35,501 nucleotides of DNA, taken from positions 1 through 35,501 of the forward strand of contig DASXAQ010000045.1 of the NCBI GenBank assembly GCA_036406615.1, written 5' to 3'. Numbering within the stretch: position 1 is the first letter of the stretch; the number at the start of each line of letters is the position of its first letter. Shown piece by piece: positions 32,524-35,501 of the stretch. The notes under the pieces are model-generated. The model had not been told where the DNA came from, made no database searches, and worked only from the letters and a program-made list of their open reading frames with translations. The position numbers and the translations under genes were made by a program. This DNA comes from DASXAQ01 sp036406615. Its GTDB lineage: Bacteria; Actinomycetota; UBA4738.

Positions 32524-33201
32524 GTGCTGGAACCTGAGGCCCTGCAGGCCGCCGTGCTCGCGGCGGCCGGCGAACTCCAGGCGCTCATGAACCAGCTGGG
32601 GCTGGCCGCGCGCTCGGCCCCCACCGCCAAGCTCGTGTTCGACTCGGACCTGCGCGCGTCGCTTCGGCGCTCGCTGCAGTTCGGGCGGTCCGAGTTCGTC
32701 AGCGTCGAATCGCCGCTCGGCAAGCGCGGCGTGCTGGCCGAGCCGTCGGACGTGGTGGTGGCCGCGCGGTCGCGAATCCCGCAGTTGGCCGTCGAAGTTC
32801 GCTGGCATCCGCGCGGCGAGGACCACGCGGGGTTCGTCCAGCAGGTGATGTGGGACATCGCGAAGCTGGCGCTGGCGCGGACGCGCGAGTCCGTCGAACA
32901 GGCCGTGGTGCTGATCGCGGCCCCGGGCAAGTTCTGGCGCTGGCTGCCGGGGTACTCGGAGGACCGGGCGGGCTACCAGCTGCTGGACCCCGACCCCGAG
33001 ATCCCCGCGAGCGCCAAGTCGGACTTCCTGGCGGCTCCCGAGTGGGACGCGATGTTCGCCGGCGGGATGGACGAGGAGCTGCCCGACCGGCTGTGGACGC
33101 AGCTGCTCGGCGTCTCCGACATCCGATCGCCCTGGGCGGACGCGGAGCTGCGCAACCTCGAGGTCAAGGGCCTGGGCACGCCGGCCCCTGTTCGCGGCTG
33201 A
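32524..33201 (+). CDS. Conserved-looking hypothetical protein
   Basis: 225-aa cytosolic protein, no signal or spans. I do not recognise it. Features: Leu/Ala-rich helix at 1-30; strands around 'AKLVFDSDL', 'EFVSVESPLGKRG' and 'VVVAARSRIPQLAVEVRWHP' (about residues 78-97), then a helix 'HAGFVQQVMWDIAKLALARTR' (about 101-121) and 'VVLIAAPGKFW'. The strand-helix order with an acidic residue in the strand loosely recalls restriction-endonuclease-like folds, but I claim nothing. GTG 32524 has GAGGG about eight bases upstream; TAGGCT at 32490-32495 is a possible -10. The DUF3052-like gene follows 20 bases later. Confidence 0.65.
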   Translation: MLEPEALQAAVLAAAGELQALMNQLGLAARSAPTAKLVFDSDLRASLRRSLQFGRSEFVSVESPLGKRGVLAEPSDVVVAARSRIPQLAVEVRWHPRGEDHAGFVQQVMWDIAKLALARTRESVEQAVVLIAAPGKFWRWLPGYSEDRAGYQLLDPDPEIPASAKSDFLAAPEWDAMFAGGMDEELPDRLWTQLLGVSDIRSPWADAELRNLEVKGLGTPAPVRG

Positions 33202-33221
33202 GGCATTCGTCCCGTAGGTCC

Positions 33222-33674
33222 GTGGTCCGCGTGCCGGCGAAGGAGCACCGCGACTACTCCGCGACGCCGCTGGCGCGCAAGCTCGGGATTCGCGAGGGGG
33301 CGCGATTGGTGGTCGTGGATGCGCCGGAGGGGTTCGTAGCGTCGCTCGCCCCCCTCCCGGACGGCGTTCGGCTCGGGACGCGAGCGACCGGGTCGGTTGA
33401 CGTCGGGGTGGCGTTCGCCGTCGCTCGCTCGAGGCTGGAGCGACGGGCCGGCCCGCTGGTTCGCGCGCTGGCCATCGACGGAGGCCTGTGGTTCGCGTGG
33501 CCGAAGAAGGCCTCGCGCGTCGACACCGACCTCACGTTCGACATCGTGCAGCGAATCGGACTGGACGCCGGTCTGGTGGACAACAAGTCCGCCTCGATCG
33601 ACGACGTGTTCCAGGCGATGCGGTTCGTCTACCGCCTGAAGGATCGCCCGGCACTTCGGCAGGGCCGGCGGTAG
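33222..33674 (+). CDS. DUF3052-like protein
   Basis: 150-aa cytosolic protein. 'EHRDYSATPLARKLGIREGARLVVVDAP' (about 7-34), 'LAIDGGLWFAWPKKAS' and 'VDTDLTFDIVQRIGLDAGLVDNKSASIDDVF' (about 98-128) match the DUF3052 family, common in actinobacteria and of unknown function. Start GTG 33222 or 33231, both in frame. Converges with the methyltransferase at 33679. Confidence 0.8.
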   Translation: MVRVPAKEHRDYSATPLARKLGIREGARLVVVDAPEGFVASLAPLPDGVRLGTRATGSVDVGVAFAVARSRLERRAGPLVRALAIDGGLWFAWPKKASRVDTDLTFDIVQRIGLDAGLVDNKSASIDDVFQAMRFVYRLKDRPALRQGRR

Positions 33675-33678
33675 CCAG

Positions 33679-34422
33679 TCAGGCGGGCTTCTCCCAGACC
33701 GTCACGTGCTGGCGGCTGTCGCTCGTGAACGGTTCCTTCCGCCAGTCGCTCCAGCGCTCGCGCAATCTCATTCCGGCAAGCTCCGCCATCAGGTCCAGCT
33801 CCGAGGGCCACACATAGCGAAACGGGACCGAGAAGCGCTCGACTTCCTTGCCGAGCGTCTCGAAGTGATGCGACACGAGGCCTTGATTCGCGACGTCGTA
33901 CTCGTCGATGCCCCAGTAGTCCGGCTCAGCCTTGAAGACGCGGAAGATCTCCCCGGGCGCAAGCCGCTGAAGTTCCGGCACCATCACCTCGATGACGAAC
34001 CGCCCGCCCGGCGAGAGGTGGGCCGCCACGTTGCGAAAGCACGCGACCTGGGCCGACTGGCTCGTCAGGTTCATGATCGTGTTGCGAACCAGGTACGCCA
34101 GCGAGAAGGAGCCGTCGACCGTCGTCGCCGCGAAGTCGCCGATCGTCACGCCGACGTCCTCGCCGCCCGGATTCGCTCGCAGCCGCGCCGCCATCGCCCT
34201 TGACAGCTCGAGGCCGTGCACCCGGATTCCTCGCCGGGCCAGGGGTATCGCGAGCCGGCCGGTGCCGACGCCGAGCTCCAGGGCTGGTCCACCGCGCGCA
34301 TGCTCGAAGAGGAAGTCGACGGCGGGGGTCACCACCGCCGGTTCGAACAGGTGCGCCCACTTCTGGTCGTACCTCGCCGCGATCGTCTCGTCGAAGTAGC
34401 CGTCCGGTCCCGGGTCGGTCAC
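33679..34422 (-). CDS. Class I SAM-dependent methyltransferase
   Basis: 247-aa methyltransferase. Motif I LELGVGTGRLAIPLA (about residues 42-56) and GLELS as the acidic end of strand 2. 'PGGRFVIEVMVPELQRL' is the post-II strand-helix. It resembles the Methyltransf_25 group with a mixed C-terminal beta region (FSVPFRYVWPSELDLMAE). Start GTG 34422 by length and family opening 'YFDETIAARYDQKWAHLF'. Lies 26 bases behind the ICMT-like gene, so the two are probably one operon. Substrate unknown. Confidence 0.82.
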   Translation of the reverse strand: MTDPGPDGYFDETIAARYDQKWAHLFEPAVVTPAVDFLFEHARGGPALELGVGTGRLAIPLARRGIRVHGLELSRAMAARLRANPGGEDVGVTIGDFAATTVDGSFSLAYLVRNTIMNLTSQSAQVACFRNVAAHLSPGGRFVIEVMVPELQRLAPGEIFRVFKAEPDYWGIDEYDVANQGLVSHHFETLGKEVERFSVPFRYVWPSELDLMAELAGMRLRERWSDWRKEPFTSDSRQHVTVWEKPA

Positions 34423-34448
34423 GGGATCGACGATATCCCTGTTCCGAC

Positions 34449-34943
34449 CTACACCCAAGGCAGCAGGACCGTGTCGAGGTAGTCGTTCCAGCGCTGTCCG
34501 AAGGTCGTCGACAGCTCTGCCTCTTCGGCGGGCGCGAACATCCTGCATCCCATGTACAAGACGATCCCGATCGCCGCGCCGAGCCACGTGTTCAGAAGGA
34601 GGCCGAGCCAGGGAAGCACGAGCAGCGCGACGCCCGTGTAGAGCGGGTGCTTCACGACGTGGAACGGCCCGCCCGTGATGAGCTCGCCACGAGGAACCTT
34701 CCGCAGGATCAGCGCGGCCGACCACACCCAGACGACCATCCCGACGATCAGGATCGCGATCGAGATCGTCCGAAGACCCGCGGGCGGACCGCCGACGGCG
34801 AACAGGAACGGGACGGTGAGGTTCAGGACCAGTCCGACGACCAGAAACGGCAGGGTGAACAGCGCGATCCGGTCGCCGGCGCCGATGAGGGTCTTCAGGC
34901 TTCCGTGCCCGGAGACGACGCGGTGTTCGACCTTCGTGCTCAT
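34449..34943 (-). CDS. ICMT/PEMT-like membrane methyltransferase
   Basis: 164-aa integral membrane protein with about four spans. The C-terminal signature 'LITGGPFHVVKHPLYTGVALLVLPWLGLLL' (about 88-117), with the RHPxY-type 'KHPLYTG', and a final acidic-basic segment EEAELSTTFGQRWNDYLDTV are typical of isoprenylcysteine carboxyl methyltransferase and phospholipid methyltransferase families. ATG 34943 has GGGAGGTG upstream. Paired with a soluble methyltransferase. The acceptor (lipid, thiol or prenyl) is unknown. Confidence 0.85.
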   Translation of the reverse strand: MSTKVEHRVVSGHGSLKTLIGAGDRIALFTLPFLVVGLVLNLTVPFLFAVGGPPAGLRTISIAILIVGMVVWVWSAALILRKVPRGELITGGPFHVVKHPLYTGVALLVLPWLGLLLNTWLGAAIGIVLYMGCRMFAPAEEAELSTTFGQRWNDYLDTVLLPWV

Positions 34944-35103
34944 GGCGCACCTCCCTCTCGCTTCGAATCGACCATAGGATCGGAAGACGGCCGCAGCGGG
35001 GTACAAGGGTCCCGCCGGATGAGGGCCGGTGGGGAACCTCGGCCGGATGGCTCTCAGCCTCGTGCCGGTCGCATTACCATTGATGCAGGTCGAAGGGAGC
35101 CTC

Positions 35104-35286
35104 ATGTCGTTCAGCGGGTGGAGCAACGCGAACGAGGCCGGCGGGCTGCGGGGCGAAGCCTCGCGGGAGCGGGAGGAGTCCTTCCGCGAGAACGCCGAAC
35201 GCGATCGCGAAGTCAACGAGGCGAAGCAGGCCCGGCCGCGACGGCCTTGGTGGCGGCTGCGGCGCCGACGCTCGTCCGCGGCCTGA
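35104..35286 (+). CDS. Small hydrophilic protein, unknown function
   Basis: 60 aa. ATG 35104 with AAGGGAG upstream; an in-frame ATG at 35029 would add a hydrophobic 25-residue stretch without a ribosome site. Charged helix with many Glu/Arg (GEASREREESFRENAERDRE) then an Arg/Trp-rich end (RPRRPWWRLRRRR), suggesting nucleic acid or membrane-surface contact. Not recognised. Confidence 0.45.
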   Translation: MSFSGWSNANEAGGLRGEASREREESFRENAERDREVNEAKQARPRRPWWRLRRRRSSAA

Positions 35287-35302
35287 TCGCGCGCACGGCG
35301 GG

Positions 35303-35501
35303 CTAGCGGTTCCGGTCCTTCCGGATGTACTCCGCCAGCGCGGCCAGGTCCTGTTGACCTCGGCCGGCCGCCGACGCGGCGCGCAGTTCGTCCACGTTGA
35401 GCTCGGACTGCGGGATCGACGCCCCGGCGCGCTCAGCCAGGGCCTTGATCAGGTCCAGGTCCTTGATGGCCAGGTCGATCGTGAACGACACCGCGCCCTC
35501 G
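35303..35501 (-). CDS. 3-hydroxyisobutyrate-dehydrogenase-family protein, C-terminal end
   Basis: Cut by the window edge; only the last 65 residues are present. 'FTIDLAIKDLDLIKALAERAG' with the conserved catalytic-type Lys in IKDLDL, and 'ELRAASAAGRGQQDLAALAEYI' are the C-terminal helices of beta-hydroxyacid dehydrogenases (NAD(P)-binding_11). Family members oxidise 3-hydroxyisobutyrate, tartronate semialdehyde or gamma-hydroxybutyrate. A GABA link is possible but cannot be judged from this end. Confidence 0.8.
   Translation of the reverse strand, partial: EGAVSFTIDLAIKDLDLIKALAERAGASIPQSELNVDELRAASAAGRGQQDLAALAEYIRKDRNR

Noticed and set aside
32502..32537. GTG at 32502 as the start of the hypothetical gene, fitting a leaderless transcript from TAGGCT
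   Set aside because: It is in another frame and stops after 11 codons; GTG 32524 is the usable start.
1..35501. Mobile elements, CRISPR array, tRNA or rRNA genes
   Set aside because: No repeats with spacers, transposase or integrase motifs, or recognisable RNA gene sequences were seen.

Overview
The window is high-GC, densely packed bacterial chromosome with short intergenic gaps, many GTG starts and many TGATG, ATGA and TAATG junctions. A secreted resuscitation-promoting-factor (Rpf) domain protein, a PucR-type regulator, a luciferase-like (LLM, F420-type) oxidoreductase, an FrhB-like protein, a seven-iron ferredoxin and a DUF3052-like protein together point to an actinobacterium, probably an uncultured or environmental lineage. 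I see no rRNA, tRNA, CRISPR array, prophage or insertion sequence. Both ends are cut: an AI-2E family permease on the left and a 3-hydroxyisobutyrate-dehydrogenase-family protein on the right.

Layout. 1-2621: end of an AI-2E family transporter, a small receiver-like protein, a secreted Rpf-domain protein (minus) with an unusual leader, and ispH of the MEP isoprenoid pathway. 2650-5083 (minus): an MgtE/SLC41-type cation transporter reduced to its membrane part, overlapping by 8 bp a soluble protein made of two PhoU-TrkA_C repeats. 5277-9752: first polyamine-type ABC operon (ATPase, lipoprotein, two permeases) with a small cysteine-free HesB/IscA-like protein at its end. 9777-10771: a small membrane protein and an exported beta-rich protein, converging on a strong hairpin. 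11032-24293: a catabolic block with gabT, a divergent PucR regulator, two aldehyde dehydrogenases, an M24/DddP-like pseudo-peptidase, a second polyamine-type ABC operon and a class III aminotransferase. 24313-25095: a methyltransferase. 25123-28657 (minus): an operon of ADP-forming acyl-CoA synthetase, hotdog protein resembling 3-aminobutyryl-CoA/beta-alanyl-CoA ammonia lyases, and agmatinase-family ureohydrolase. 28796-35501: a small membrane protein, alpha/beta hydrolase, LLM oxidoreductase, ferredoxin, FrhB-like protein, two small conserved proteins, a SAM methyltransferase, an ICMT-like membrane methyltransferase, a 60-aa protein and the cut dehydrogenase.

How the genes work together (inference from families plus context): the two Pot-type importers would bring in putrescine, spermidine or related amines. 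The ureohydrolase could release urea from agmatine or a guanidino acid. The class III aminotransferase, gamma-aminobutyraldehyde dehydrogenase, GabT and the second aldehyde dehydrogenase form a plausible chain from putrescine through GABA to succinate. The three-gene minus-strand operon offers a separate idea: guanidino acid to amino acid, to aminoacyl-CoA, to enoyl-CoA plus ammonia. A perfect 7-3-7 palindrome sits between gabT and pucR and overlaps a -10 element that would make pucR leaderless. The most unusual protein is the DddP-like M24 protein, which lacks two of the five canonical metal ligands.
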